A stretch of 64,000 nt of DNA. It comes from Roseibium sp. (lineage in GTDB: Bacteria; Pseudomonadota; Alphaproteobacteria; Rhizobiales; Stappiaceae). Within the stretch, counting starts at the first letter, position 1. Every line of letters starts with the position of its first letter. The notes beneath the pieces were generated by a model. It had not been told where the DNA came from, ran no database searches, and saw only the letters and a list, made by a program, of their open reading frames with translations. The position numbers and the translations under genes are program-made. Shown here one piece after another: positions 33,603 to 42,183 of this stretch. The stretch is taken from the NCBI GenBank assembly GCA_017643925.1, contig JAEPML010000015.1:62001-126000 (forward strand), written 5' to 3'.

Positions 33603-35027
33603 ATGAGCAACAACGTCGCCGTTTCAGAGCCCGAGACGATTGTCTGGACACGCGAACCCGCACAGGAACCGCTTGATGCAAACGATGCGGCCCTGAGAGC
33701 CGTGCGGGACATGATCAAGGACGGAAATCGCGTTCAGGTCGTTGAGTTGCTCAAGCGCTGGGACCCCGTCGACGTCATGCAACTCCTCACGCGGTTGCGA
33801 CTGAAACATGCCAGAAAACTGTTCCACTGGCTGCCAGCCAATCCGTCGATCAAGGTTGTTGCGGAACTGCGCCCCGAATTTCGCTCGATCCTGATGGAAG
33901 ACGCCACGCTTGATCAGTTTCGGGACATTCTGGCGGGTCTGGATCCGGAAGATGCCGTTGAAATCCTGAACGAATTTCCGGACGACGCTGCCGACGAACT
34001 GATCGCTCGCCTCCCCGATGTCGAGGACATCGCCACCCGGGGCTCTTATGCGGATGATACCGCCGGCCGCGTCATGGCAAGAAAATTCGTGGCTCTTCCG
34101 GAAAACTGCACGGCGGAGGATGCCGTCAGCCAGATGCGGGCGCAGGCCAACCGGATCCGGCGCATCTTCACCGTCTATGTCACGGACGAAAGCGGCCGGC
34201 TGACCGGCACCGTCGAGGTCGGTAAATTGCTGCTGGCGCCCAAGGAAACGGTGCTGCGCGATATCATGAACCGCGATGTCATCGCTGTCTCCGCAGACAC
34301 GGACCAGGAAGAAGTTCTTCGCTTTGCCCGCAAACGCGACATGCGCACTGTTCCTGTCGTCAGCGGCGACGGGCAACTGATCGGGCGGATAACCCCCAAG
34401 CAGCTGACAAGGATCGCGTCAGACGAAGCCAACGAGGACATGCTGCTGATGAGCGGTGTTTCGGCTGAGGCCCGGTCTGACGACACGATCTTGAGAATTG
34501 TGCGCGGACGCCTGCCCTGGTTGCTGACCGGGCTCGTCGGAGCCAGCGTCGCGGCGACGGTTGTCGGCTCCTATGAAGACCAGCTCGCGGAAGCCGCCAT
34601 CCTGGCCGCCTTCATTCCGGTGACCATGTCCATGGCCGGCAATGCGGGTCTTCAGGCATCCGCCGTAGCCGTTCAGGGGATCGCGACCGGGGCTCTCTGG
34701 TCCGGAGATATCCTGTTCCGGCTGATGAAGGAATTCCTGGCTGCCCTCATGAATGGCACCATCGCCGGCCTCATCCTCGGCCTGCTGGTGATGATTGCGT
34801 CGCTCATAGTGCCTCTGGAGGACCCTGTGAGCCTTGCAATGGCGACCTCTCTGTCCTTGCTCTGCGTCACCACCATTGCGGCCATGGTCGGCGCAACAGT
34901 GCCGATCATACTCGACAAGATCGGTATTGACCCCGCCATGGCAATCGGGGTCTTCATCACGTCTTCCAACGACGTGCTTGGCGTCCTGATCTTTTTCCTG
35001 ATGGCGACGACATTTTACCTGGGCTAG
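33603..35027 (+). CDS. mgtE: Second MgtE-type magnesium transporter
   Basis: A 474-residue MgtE paralogue with the same order as the first: helical acidic domain (LLTRLRLKHARKLFHWLPAN, PEDAVEILNEFPDDAADELI), two CBS domains (YVTDESGRLTGTVEVGKLLL; RKRDMRTVPVVSGDGQLIGR), and membrane helices with PVTMSMAGNAGLQASAVAVQ and SSNDVLGVLIFFLMATTF. The pore region differs from the first copy (MAGNAGLQ versus MGGNAGTQ). The ATG at 33603 is chosen over GTG at 33591. It follows the protease cluster by 80 bases but is not an expected member of that pathway. Confidence 0.93.
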   Translation: MSNNVAVSEPETIVWTREPAQEPLDANDAALRAVRDMIKDGNRVQVVELLKRWDPVDVMQLLTRLRLKHARKLFHWLPANPSIKVVAELRPEFRSILMEDATLDQFRDILAGLDPEDAVEILNEFPDDAADELIARLPDVEDIATRGSYADDTAGRVMARKFVALPENCTAEDAVSQMRAQANRIRRIFTVYVTDESGRLTGTVEVGKLLLAPKETVLRDIMNRDVIAVSADTDQEEVLRFARKRDMRTVPVVSGDGQLIGRITPKQLTRIASDEANEDMLLMSGVSAEARSDDTILRIVRGRLPWLLTGLVGASVAATVVGSYEDQLAEAAILAAFIPVTMSMAGNAGLQASAVAVQGIATGALWSGDILFRLMKEFLAALMNGTIAGLILGLLVMIASLIVPLEDPVSLAMATSLSLLCVTTIAAMVGATVPIILDKIGIDPAMAIGVFITSSNDVLGVLIFFLMATTFYLG

Positions 35028-35082
35028 GCAGCGCGCTGCTCAAATCGGCCCTGCAAACGCCTGAAGGGAGCGCCAACGCGGC

Positions 35083-35856
35083 CTAGCCTTCAAGAAGGAT
35101 CAAGACCGCAGCGTCAAATTCCATGCGCTTGTAAGCCCTGATCTGCGCCGCTTCGGCATCTTCGCCCCAACGTTCGATGTTGAAGTCTTCCTCGACATGC
35201 GCAGCCGTCCACACGGCATCGGCGTCCAGGTGACTTTCCTTGAGCGCCAGCGCCAGAAGCGCAGATCCGGTCAGGCTGGTAACAGTATGGAAAGCGGCGA
35301 GCCTCAAGGGCGACAGGTCGTCCAGTTGCTTGCGATAGGCTTCGAGAAGTTCTGCAGGCTGAGCGGCGTGAATGATGCCTTCAATCAACACGAACCGCCC
35401 ACCAAGTTGGCTTCCCGCCCAATCGACGACGGGATCCCAGAGCCGCCGCTGCGTTTCGACGAGGCTCTCCGGATCGTCTGCGCGATAGCACAGCGCGTCG
35501 TTGCCCGCAAAATTGGTGATTTCGTCTGCGACTTCACCGAATTTCTGCGAAACGGCGTCCTGCGCGGAGTTGGCAATTCGCGTCAGAGGCATATTTGCCG
35601 GATTGATTTCCTTTTCCTGTGCAGCCCATTCTGCGGCCGCCGCCGCCCCAAGAGCCTCATTCGGAAGCAGAAGCGTCGTTTTTCCAGGCGTTTTGACAGG
35701 TCTACCGTCCAGGTGGATGGCGAAACCGCCTTCAACGGGTGCATGCGTCGCTTCCTTGTAGAAGCGCTTCGGCAATTCCCGTCTGGAGAGTTCGCGTGCA
35801 CGCTGCTCGGGATCCTTCGCAGCTTCCTCATGCAGTGTCTCAAGAAAATCACGCAT
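35083..35856 (-). CDS. ATP12-family F1-ATPase assembly chaperone
   Basis: A 257-residue member of the ATP12 family, which in mitochondria holds the F1 alpha subunit during ATP synthase assembly; alphaproteobacteria keep homologues. The pattern FAIHLDGRPVKTPGKTTLLL, WAAQEKEINPANMPLTRIAN and LEAYRKQLDDLSPLRLAAFH is typical. The ATG at 35856 overlaps the upstream HAD stop (TGATG), showing translational coupling, and is preferred to GTG at 35859. The HAD-ATP12 order is common in alphaproteobacteria, usually with rluC and crcB upstream. Confidence 0.9.
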   Translation of the reverse strand: MRDFLETLHEEAAKDPEQRARELSRRELPKRFYKEATHAPVEGGFAIHLDGRPVKTPGKTTLLLPNEALGAAAAAEWAAQEKEINPANMPLTRIANSAQDAVSQKFGEVADEITNFAGNDALCYRADDPESLVETQRRLWDPVVDWAGSQLGGRFVLIEGIIHAAQPAELLEAYRKQLDDLSPLRLAAFHTVTSLTGSALLALALKESHLDADAVWTAAHVEEDFNIERWGEDAEAAQIRAYKRMEFDAAVLILLEG

Positions 35857-36536
35857 CACACTGTTTCCTTGTTTATTTCCAGAATTTCTTCAATAGCGCG
35901 ATCAAGGTCCGAGAAGCTGTCAATGACGGTATTCCCACCTTCCAGGACGAGCCTGGAATGATCATGGTATCCCCAGGTCACGCCAATGGCGTGTGCACCG
36001 GCCTCCCGGGCCATCGCCATGTCGAATCCGGTGTCGCCGATCATCACTGTATTGCTGGCCTCGGCGCCGGTTTCCGCCATCGCCCGATGGATCATGTCCG
36101 GGTGTGGTTTGGACGGTGACGTGTCCGCCGTCTGGATCGTGACAAAGCGTCCCTCCAGCCCGTGTGTCTGCTGCATGTGCCTGACACCACGCAGGGCCTT
36201 GCCGGTTGCAATACCCAGCAGCATGTCATCACGTGCATGGAGGCGTTCGATCGCTTCCCTGGCACCGGGGTAAAGCGGGTCGATATCCAGCCCCTGCTCC
36301 CGGCGCGCGATCTTTGACGCCCGGTAAGCGTCTGCCATCACCTTGATCTTGTCCTGATGGTCCGGACCAACAAGGTCCGAAAAGGCAGCTTCGAGGGATC
36401 GCCCGACAATGGACAGCGCCGTCTTGCGGTCCGGCATCGGCAAGCCAACGGCTTCAAAGCCAACCTGCAATCCGTGCAAGATGGTGTTCTGGCTGTCCAC
36501 GAGGGTACCATCCACGTCGAAGATGATCAGATACAT
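35856..36536 (-). CDS. HAD-superfamily phosphatase upstream of ATP12
   Basis: A 226-residue HAD hydrolase with motif I IIFDVDGTLVDSQNTILHGL, a C1 helical cap, motif II GIATGKALRGVRH, motif III KPHPDMIHRAMAET, and motif IV MIGDTGFDMAMAREAGAH. The role in the crcB-rluC-HAD-ATP12 series is unknown. The ATG at 36536 gives the usual N-terminus; a GTG 18 bases earlier is less likely. In this genome the series is broken just upstream by a rightward block of three genes. Confidence 0.88.
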   Translation of the reverse strand: MYLIIFDVDGTLVDSQNTILHGLQVGFEAVGLPMPDRKTALSIVGRSLEAAFSDLVGPDHQDKIKVMADAYRASKIARREQGLDIDPLYPGAREAIERLHARDDMLLGIATGKALRGVRHMQQTHGLEGRFVTIQTADTSPSKPHPDMIHRAMAETGAEASNTVMIGDTGFDMAMAREAGAHAIGVTWGYHDHSRLVLEGGNTVIDSFSDLDRAIEEILEINKETV

Positions 36537-36945
36537 GAGGGGCCTATCGAGCACTTTTGCAGTAGGTCCCGCATGTGCAGCCTTTTGGCTCGTGGGTCAA
36601 GAGGTACAACGCGGTCATCTGGAAACAGTGCGTGTCGGGCAGCGTCGGCAAACTTTTCCCACATCCCGGCAACAAATTCACAACGCGCACGGCCTCAGCC
36701 GCCAAACTTTGGATATCGCAGAAATTGGGCAGGCGCCCGAAAATCGCCGCTTTATCTTGAGAAACGCGTTCGCGATCCGGGCCTTCAGATTTGGTTAACC
36801 ACGTTTCTAAACACGCTGGTTACCTTAACAGAAGATAATCCCGGACGTGGGTGGGCACGATCGTTTGGGGCAGCCTTGTCACCAAAACATACGGATAGGC
36901 ACACGCGGCCAATGTCAGGCCGCGCGAGAGAATGGTTTTGTCTGA
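36537..36945. other. Non-coding gap between HAD gene and L,D-transpeptidase gene
   Basis: About 409 bases without a supported gene. It holds the divergent promoters of the two flanking genes (not resolvable by eye), a perfect inverted repeat at 36904-36924 (arms CGCGGCC and GGCCGCG around a seven-base centre), and a six-codon frame ATG-GTTTTGTCTGAATGC-TAG beginning at 36931 that overlaps the next start codon. Confidence 0.6.
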
Positions 36946-38175
36946 ATGCTAGGGAAGAAACGGGAAACTCGTCGGAAAACGGGTCAGGCGCGCAAGAGCG
37001 ACCGGACCTTCTTTACAGTGCTTGCTGTTGCAACCCTGCTTATGTCCGGATTTGCGGCCATGGCAGTCTGGTTCGGAACCTCACTCTCTCCTGTGCACCT
37101 GTCGGCAGATAATGCGCTGCAAAGCAGTCTGAATCTTTCGCAAGACGTTCAGGCTGCTCTAGACACCGAAGAGATGACGCCGCAAGTCCGAGTGTCAGCA
37201 ATGGCATCGACCTCGCAAGCCGCAGCGATCTTCGCACAGACGTCAGTTGATATACATGAGATTGAACGGCAAAAGGCAGAGGCGGCCCGGCAGGCAGCCA
37301 AATCCGCGCTTGCCGTAAAGCTTGCCCGACTGAAACTGGCGCGCGCCCTGCACGATTCCCGAATGCTGGCCGACGAGGCAGCGCGTCTGGCCGAAGTGGA
37401 GACGCCTCTCCCGACCCCGACAGTATCTGTTGCAGCCCTTCAGACCGTTGGCGCAGCAGCCAGTGCTTCGGCTGAAATGAAAGTCGACCCGGTCTCGAAC
37501 CAATTTGCCGGCCTGGTGGCAACGACACCTGCAAAACCTGGTGCGATTGTTCCCCCGCCTCCGGGAGCCAAGCCGACACCGCCACGTCGCCTTGCCAGTG
37601 CCGACAAGCCGACACGTTCCTCCAGACCTGAAGCCACTTCACCCGTGCTGGCTTATGCCAACCCTGGAAATCCGACCGAAGATGAAGACGGCGCTTTCAG
37701 TGGCATTGGAAAACTCTTCAACGGCTTCCGCGGTGGCTTGCCCCATGCCAGCCGGGGGATCGCTGTCTACGACATCAGCGCTGCGACCGTTTACATGCCT
37801 GACGGCACCAAGCTTGAGGCACATTCCGGCATCGGTCACCGCAAGGACAACCCGAAATACGCCTATGTCAAGAACCTGGGCCCAACACCACCGAATGTCT
37901 ACAAGCTGAGGATGCGCGAGCGGCGTTTTCACGGTGTTGAAGCCATTCGCATGCTGCCCTACGACCGGGCCGCCATGAAGGGGCGCGACGGCATGCTTGC
38001 ACATACCCCGCTTTTGCGACGTTCCAATGGCTCCCACGGCTGCGTGGCGTTCAAGCACTACGCCAAGTTCCTGAAGGCCTTCAAGGCCGGCAAGGTCAAA
38101 ACGATGATCGTTGTCCCGTCGATGAACGAGCTGCCGACCTACATGGCCAAACTGGAACGAAAGAAGGACGCGTAA
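36946..38175 (+). CDS. DUF2778 (Tlde1-like) L,D-transpeptidase with N-terminal membrane anchor
   Basis: A 409-residue protein with a membrane helix near residues 21-43 (TFFTVLAVATLLMSGFAAMA), a coiled-coil or linker of about 200 residues rich in Ala, Pro and Ser, and a C-terminal DUF2778 domain. Its pattern is TKLEAHSGIGHRKDNPKYAY, NLGPTPPNVYKLRM, HGVEAIRMLP, and catalytic SNGSHGCV with cysteine near residue 366. DUF2778 is the Tlde1 family, including secreted effectors that cut or exchange peptide stems of peptidoglycan. Here the anchor and lack of secretion genes suggest an own-envelope role. The RBS is weak and the start less certain. Confidence 0.85.
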   Translation: MLGKKRETRRKTGQARKSDRTFFTVLAVATLLMSGFAAMAVWFGTSLSPVHLSADNALQSSLNLSQDVQAALDTEEMTPQVRVSAMASTSQAAAIFAQTSVDIHEIERQKAEAARQAAKSALAVKLARLKLARALHDSRMLADEAARLAEVETPLPTPTVSVAALQTVGAAASASAEMKVDPVSNQFAGLVATTPAKPGAIVPPPPGAKPTPPRRLASADKPTRSSRPEATSPVLAYANPGNPTEDEDGAFSGIGKLFNGFRGGLPHASRGIAVYDISAATVYMPDGTKLEAHSGIGHRKDNPKYAYVKNLGPTPPNVYKLRMRERRFHGVEAIRMLPYDRAAMKGRDGMLAHTPLLRRSNGSHGCVAFKHYAKFLKAFKAGKVKTMIVVPSMNELPTYMAKLERKKDA

Positions 38176-38244
38176 GCCGCTTGCGAACTGGCATAGGATT
38201 GGCTACGCAAAGCTTGGCCAATCCCATCCGCCCGGAGCGCTTAC

Positions 38245-38412
38245 TTGACCAAGTTCCTCACCCTGTTCCTGTTCCTGATCGCCGCGATCCAGGTGATCAA
38301 ACCGCTTGGCTGGCCGGGGCTCAAGAAGCGCTCTGACGCCTGGAAACTCGTTGCCGGCGTGGTCTGCATAACTTTTGCTTCTCTCGTCCTGAGCGCGCTA
38401 TTTCAAGGTTGA
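38245..38412 (+). CDS. Small membrane protein of 55 residues
   Basis: TTG start at 38245 with GGAG seven bases upstream; the frame encodes 55 residues. Two hydrophobic segments (FLTLFLFLIAAIQVIKPLGW and WKLVAGVVCITFASLVLSAL) flank a short basic loop (GLKKRSDAW), which fits a hairpin membrane protein with both ends on one side. The pattern IQVIKPLGWPG followed by KRSDAWK recurs in alphaproteobacterial small proteins as I recall, but the function is unknown. Confidence 0.65.
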   Translation: MTKFLTLFLFLIAAIQVIKPLGWPGLKKRSDAWKLVAGVVCITFASLVLSALFQG

Positions 38413-38459
38413 TGACAGTTGTCAGCTGCGCAGCTTCAGCAAACCGGGGAAAACCGATG

Positions 38460-38948
38460 TCCAGAAAACCAACGCTTCACCTGCTTTGTGGAAAGGTTGC
38501 TGCTGGAAAATCCACCCTGGCGAAGTCACTTTCGTCGGCACCTGACACCGTGCTACTACAAGAGGATCAGTGGCTTTCAGGCTTGTACATCGAAGAACTC
38601 AAGACCCTCAAAGACTATGTCAGCTACTCAACCCGGCTGCGCGACACGCTTCACCCGCATATCGTGGATCTCTTGAAATCGGGGCTGTCTGTTGTGCTCG
38701 ATTTCCAGGCCAACACCGTGGAAAGCCGGCAATGGATGCGCAAGCTCTTCGAAGAAGCTGGCTGCGAACACCAACTGCATGTGCTCGACACGCCGGATGA
38801 CACCTGCAAGACGCGTCTTCGGGCACGCAATGCGTCCGGCGCCCACGAGTTTCAGGTGTCGGACGAGCAATTCGACAGGGTCAGCGCCTATTTCCAGAGG
38901 CCAACCGAGAGCGAGGGCTTCAACATTCGCATTCACGAGGCCGGCTAG
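38460..38948 (+). CDS. P-loop AAA-family kinase-like ATPase
   Basis: A 162-residue small P-loop protein similar to the AAA_33 kinase group that contains predicted sugar or antibiotic kinases. Walker A is LLCGKVAAGKSTLAKSL, followed by a downstream acidic residue in LLQEDQWLSGLY and the lid-like TRLRARNASGAHEF. The ATG at 38460 is chosen because it follows GGGGAAA and gives the family N-terminus. The substrate is unknown. It lies 11 bases before the stop of the convergent rluC. Confidence 0.82.
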   Translation, partial: SRKPTLHLLCGKVAAGKSTLAKSLSSAPDTVLLQEDQWLSGLYIEELKTLKDYVSYSTRLRDTLHPHIVDLLKSGLSVVLDFQANTVESRQWMRKLFEEAGCEHQLHVLDTPDDTCKTRLRARNASGAHEFQVSDEQFDRVSAYFQRPTESEGFNIRIHEAG

Positions 38949-38968
38949 AGGCAGCCCCAGTCAACACG

Positions 38969-39988
38969 TCAGCGCTTGATAAGCGTTTCGTCCGGATCAT
39001 CAACTTCCGGATCGTAGTCCGTCGCATCAAAACCGAGCAGGTTCCAGGTCTGCTGCATATGGGGCGGTAGCGGCGCCGATACGTCAATTGTCCCGTTGCC
39101 GGACGGATGCGGAATCACGATGCGCCGGGCAAGAAGGTGCAGCCGGTTCTGAATGCCGCCCGGCAATTCCCAGTTCTCGATGTTGAAATACTTGTCGTCG
39201 CCGATGATCGGATTGCCGATATGCGCTGCATGGGCCCTCAGCTGGTGCGTCCGTCCGGTGACCGGCTTCATGGTCACCCAGGAAAGCTTCTGGGCGGATT
39301 GCTCGAAAACGGAATAAAGGGAAACGGCGTGCTGGGCGTCATCCTCCCCTTGTCGCACGACCTGCATGCGCTCTTCGCCCTCGCTGCGCGCAAGAAATGT
39401 CGAAATCCGGCCCTGCTTGGGCTTCGGCACACCGGCCAGCATGGCCCAGTAGATCTTGCGCGTGTTCCGGTGACGGAAGGCTTTTGTGAGTTCCTGGGCA
39501 GCCTGCCGGGTTCTGGCAACCAGAATGATCCCGGACGTTTCCCGGTCAAGTCTGTGCACCAGCCGCGGCTTGTTGCCCTTGCGGTCGGTAAAGGCCTCCA
39601 GCATGCCGTCCAGATGACGCTTCAGCCCGGAGCCTCCCTGAACCGCCAGACCGGCCGGCTTGTTCAGGACCATGACCTGGTTGTCTTCAAACAGCATCAT
39701 GTCTTCGATGGCCTTGCGGTCATCAGCGATCAGTTTTGTTGATTTCGGCTTGGCGTTTTTCTTGTCGTTGGCCGGCAGTTCGACGCCCAAAGGCGGAATG
39801 CGCACCATTTGCCCCTTGGCGATACGCGTATTGGCTTCGGCCCGTTTGCCGTCAAGCCGCACCTGGCCCGTTCGCAGCAACTTCTGCAAGCGGCCGAACC
39901 CGAGGCCGGGATAGTGTGCCTTGAACCATCGGTCGAGGCGCATGCCTGCCTCGTCGGCAGTCACTTTTTTCTGTTCAATTGCGGACAT
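38969..39988 (-). CDS. rluC: Large-subunit ribosomal RNA pseudouridine synthase, RluC type
   Basis: A 339-residue pseudouridine synthase of the RluA/RluC family. An N-terminal S4-like domain (MRLDRWFKAHYPGLGFGRLQ, RTGQVRLDGKRAEANTRIAK) binds rRNA and the catalytic domain carries HRLDRETSGIILVARTRQAA with the nucleophilic aspartate. The C-terminal end GRTHQLRAHAAHIGNPIIGD is typical. In E. coli RluC modifies 23S rRNA positions 955, 2504 and 2580. Together with crcB upstream, it is part of the usual crcB-rluC-HAD-ATP12 series. Confidence 0.92.
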   Translation of the reverse strand: MSAIEQKKVTADEAGMRLDRWFKAHYPGLGFGRLQKLLRTGQVRLDGKRAEANTRIAKGQMVRIPPLGVELPANDKKNAKPKSTKLIADDRKAIEDMMLFEDNQVMVLNKPAGLAVQGGSGLKRHLDGMLEAFTDRKGNKPRLVHRLDRETSGIILVARTRQAAQELTKAFRHRNTRKIYWAMLAGVPKPKQGRISTFLARSEGEERMQVVRQGEDDAQHAVSLYSVFEQSAQKLSWVTMKPVTGRTHQLRAHAAHIGNPIIGDDKYFNIENWELPGGIQNRLHLLARRIVIPHPSGNGTIDVSAPLPPHMQQTWNLLGFDATDYDPEVDDPDETLIKR

Positions 39989-40115
39989 TTTGTTCTCAAA
40001 ACCGGTCGCACGCTCTATCGGTCACAGGACAACCAACGGCATTTGCGGACGAAAATCGTTCCGCTGCGTATAGGCGGAATCCCGGCAAAAGAAAAGCGAA
40101 ACCTCTGGCGCGGCC

Positions 40116-40505
40116 CTATCCGTGCAGGTGCCGCATGATCATCAGGCCGACAAACACCGCAATGATCGAAAGCGAAACAGAGGCCACAACGTAGATCAGG
40201 GCAAGGTGCGTATCGCCGCGCTCCCACAGCACGGATGTATCCAGCGAGAACGCGGAAAAGGTCGTGAACCCGCCAAGCACCCCGGTTGCCAGAAAATACC
40301 GGAGTGTCTGCATGTGAGCGACTTCGTGCTTGACCAGCCAGCCGACCAGCAAGCCCATGATCAGGGAACCGACAACATTGACCGTCAGGGTGCCGACCGG
40401 AAAATGCGGTCCGAACAGGCGCAGGGTCGCAAGTGAAACGAGATGTCGCCCCCCGGCTCCAAGACCACCTCCCAGCATGACCAGTAGCAGATGTTTCAAG
40501 TTCAC
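40116..40505 (-). CDS. crcB: Fluoride channel CrcB/Fluc
   Basis: A 129-residue membrane protein with four helices that exports fluoride as a dimer. Family motifs are visible: GGGLGAGGRHLVSLATLRLF near the start, PVGTLTVNVVGSLIMGLLVG, and GFTTFSAFSLDTSVL with the pore phenylalanines. It stands 127 bases upstream of rluC on the same strand. I did not identify a fluoride riboswitch upstream by eye. Confidence 0.93.
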   Translation of the reverse strand: MNLKHLLLVMLGGGLGAGGRHLVSLATLRLFGPHFPVGTLTVNVVGSLIMGLLVGWLVKHEVAHMQTLRYFLATGVLGGFTTFSAFSLDTSVLWERGDTHLALIYVVASVSLSIIAVFVGLMIMRHLHG

Positions 40506-40558
40506 CCTCCACTCAAACAGTGCTGATCCAGCCAGGTAAATCGGGGCGTGGGTCCGAT

Positions 40559-41347
40559 CTACTCACCGGGCGCGGTTGTCTTTACACCGTCTTTCTGGCC
40601 CAGCTTCTCAAACACTTTCACCTGCTCATCATATTTGGGATCGATGGTCCCGCACACGCGGTCCCAGAACGAAAAGAAGTTGGCAAAATTGTATTTGAAG
40701 CGCGAATGGTGCTGGTCGTGAAAGGTCACGCAGACCATGGGGGACGGCATGCGCGACATGGGGGACGCCCAGAACTCGAAGCCCGAATGACCGATTGTGC
40801 CGTTGAAATGGTCCCAGAGCCTGTGAACGATAAGCACCGGGATCGGGATCGGCAGGATAATCACGGCCCAGAGATAATAGCTCTGCATCACGAAGGCGTC
40901 GACGAGATCGTCGGAATAGGTGCTCCACACGGTCGGGGCGACGGAACGATGATGCTCGGCATGGAAGCGATAGAGATACTTGGTGTGCATGAGGCGATGC
41001 CCCCAGTAGAACCAGGTATCAAACGCGATGATGGACACCGCGAACATCAGTATGGCCGACCACCAGGTGAGCTCCAGGGGCGCAACAAGCGTCCAGCCCT
41101 TCATGGACAGGAATATCCCTCCCGCCAGGCAGCCCGCGGTGACCGTGAGCGAATAGACGCTGGCGCGGATTTCCTTCCACATGCGTTTTTCGCCGCGGCG
41201 ATGCTGTTGAATGCGCCGCTCGGGATGACGGTTCTGGATCTGAACAAGGACCCACCCGGTCGCAAAGTACAGGAACACGTTGATCGCGTAACAGGCCGCA
41301 TAGATCGGCAGAAATTCAAGCAGTATTGTCAGTGCCTGATCGAGCAT
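40559..41347 (-). CDS. Sterol desaturase/fatty acid hydroxylase family protein, copy 3 in transcription order
   Basis: A 262-residue integral-membrane di-iron enzyme of the fatty acid hydroxylase superfamily. The clustered histidine boxes are present: WGHRLMHTKYLY, FHAEHHRS and FHDQHHSRF, which bind the iron pair. Several membrane helices flank them. Possible roles are sterol, sphingolipid, carotenoid or fatty-acid hydroxylation; the substrate is not evident. It is the last of three adjacent paralogues on the minus strand. Confidence 0.88.
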   Translation of the reverse strand: MLDQALTILLEFLPIYAACYAINVFLYFATGWVLVQIQNRHPERRIQQHRRGEKRMWKEIRASVYSLTVTAGCLAGGIFLSMKGWTLVAPLELTWWSAILMFAVSIIAFDTWFYWGHRLMHTKYLYRFHAEHHRSVAPTVWSTYSDDLVDAFVMQSYYLWAVIILPIPIPVLIVHRLWDHFNGTIGHSGFEFWASPMSRMPSPMVCVTFHDQHHSRFKYNFANFFSFWDRVCGTIDPKYDEQVKVFEKLGQKDGVKTTAPGE

Positions 41348-41397
41348 GTCTTCTCAAACTTCCAGTTCGTCGCTTGGCTGACACATCTTGTGCGGGC

Positions 41398-42177
41398 TTA
41401 GCCGGTTGCCTTGACTTTGGTGTCTTCCGTATCGGGGACTTCACCTGTTTCTTCCATGCGCTGAACCAGGTCATCATATTTCGGATGAACGGTTCCGCAG
41501 ATGCGGTCCCAGAACGAGAAGAAGTTACCGTAATTGTAGTGAAACTGCGAATGATGCAGATCATGGAACGTCGTGCAGATCAGCGGCGACGGGAATCTCG
41601 AAGACTTTGACGCGAAATATTCAAAGCCCGAGTGACCAACCATGCCGGAAATCTGGTCAAACAGGCGCAGGGCGAAGACGCTGAGCGCCGGAACAGGCAG
41701 AACGAACCAGACCAGGAAATAGAAGAAGTGCTCGATCAGGGTGTCGACGACCGTTGAACTGTCATTGCTCCAAGCCGTCGGCGCGATTGACCGGTGATGC
41801 GGCACATGGAACTTGTAGAGCGACGGCAGATGCAGAATGCGGTGCCCCCAGTAGAACCAGGCGTCGAACAACACGAAGCAGACCGCAAACATGAGCGGGA
41901 AAGACCACCAGGACAGTTCAAGCGGCGCCACGAGCGTCCAGCCCTGCAGCTGGGCGAAAAACCCGGCTGACAACAGGATTGAGGACGTAGCCAGAGCCTT
42001 GAGCGAGGCCTTGATTTCCTCTGCCTGGCGTTTGAGACCATCCCGATGTTTCTGGATGCGGCGCTCCGGATGACGGGCGTTGATCGCCATCAACGCAAAG
42101 CCGGTCGCAAAATAGACCACCAGCATGGCGGCGTATGTGAGCGCCAGGACGATCAGGTAATCGGTCAGTAGGGTCAT
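41398..42177 (-). CDS. Sterol desaturase/fatty acid hydroxylase family protein, copy 2
   Basis: A 259-residue paralogue of its neighbours, with histidine boxes WGHRILHLPSLY, HVPHHRSIAP and FHDLHHSQFHYN, and the same shared framing segments (ARHPERRIQKHRDGLK near the start, NFFSFWDRICGTVHPKYDD near the end). The shared PERRIQKHR and FWDR..GT..PKYD segments show that the three genes arose by tandem duplication. Substrate unknown. Confidence 0.88.
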   Translation of the reverse strand: MTLLTDYLIVLALTYAAMLVVYFATGFALMAINARHPERRIQKHRDGLKRQAEEIKASLKALATSSILLSAGFFAQLQGWTLVAPLELSWWSFPLMFAVCFVLFDAWFYWGHRILHLPSLYKFHVPHHRSIAPTAWSNDSSTVVDTLIEHFFYFLVWFVLPVPALSVFALRLFDQISGMVGHSGFEYFASKSSRFPSPLICTTFHDLHHSQFHYNYGNFFSFWDRICGTVHPKYDDLVQRMEETGEVPDTEDTKVKATG

Positions 42178-42183
42178 GTCGGG

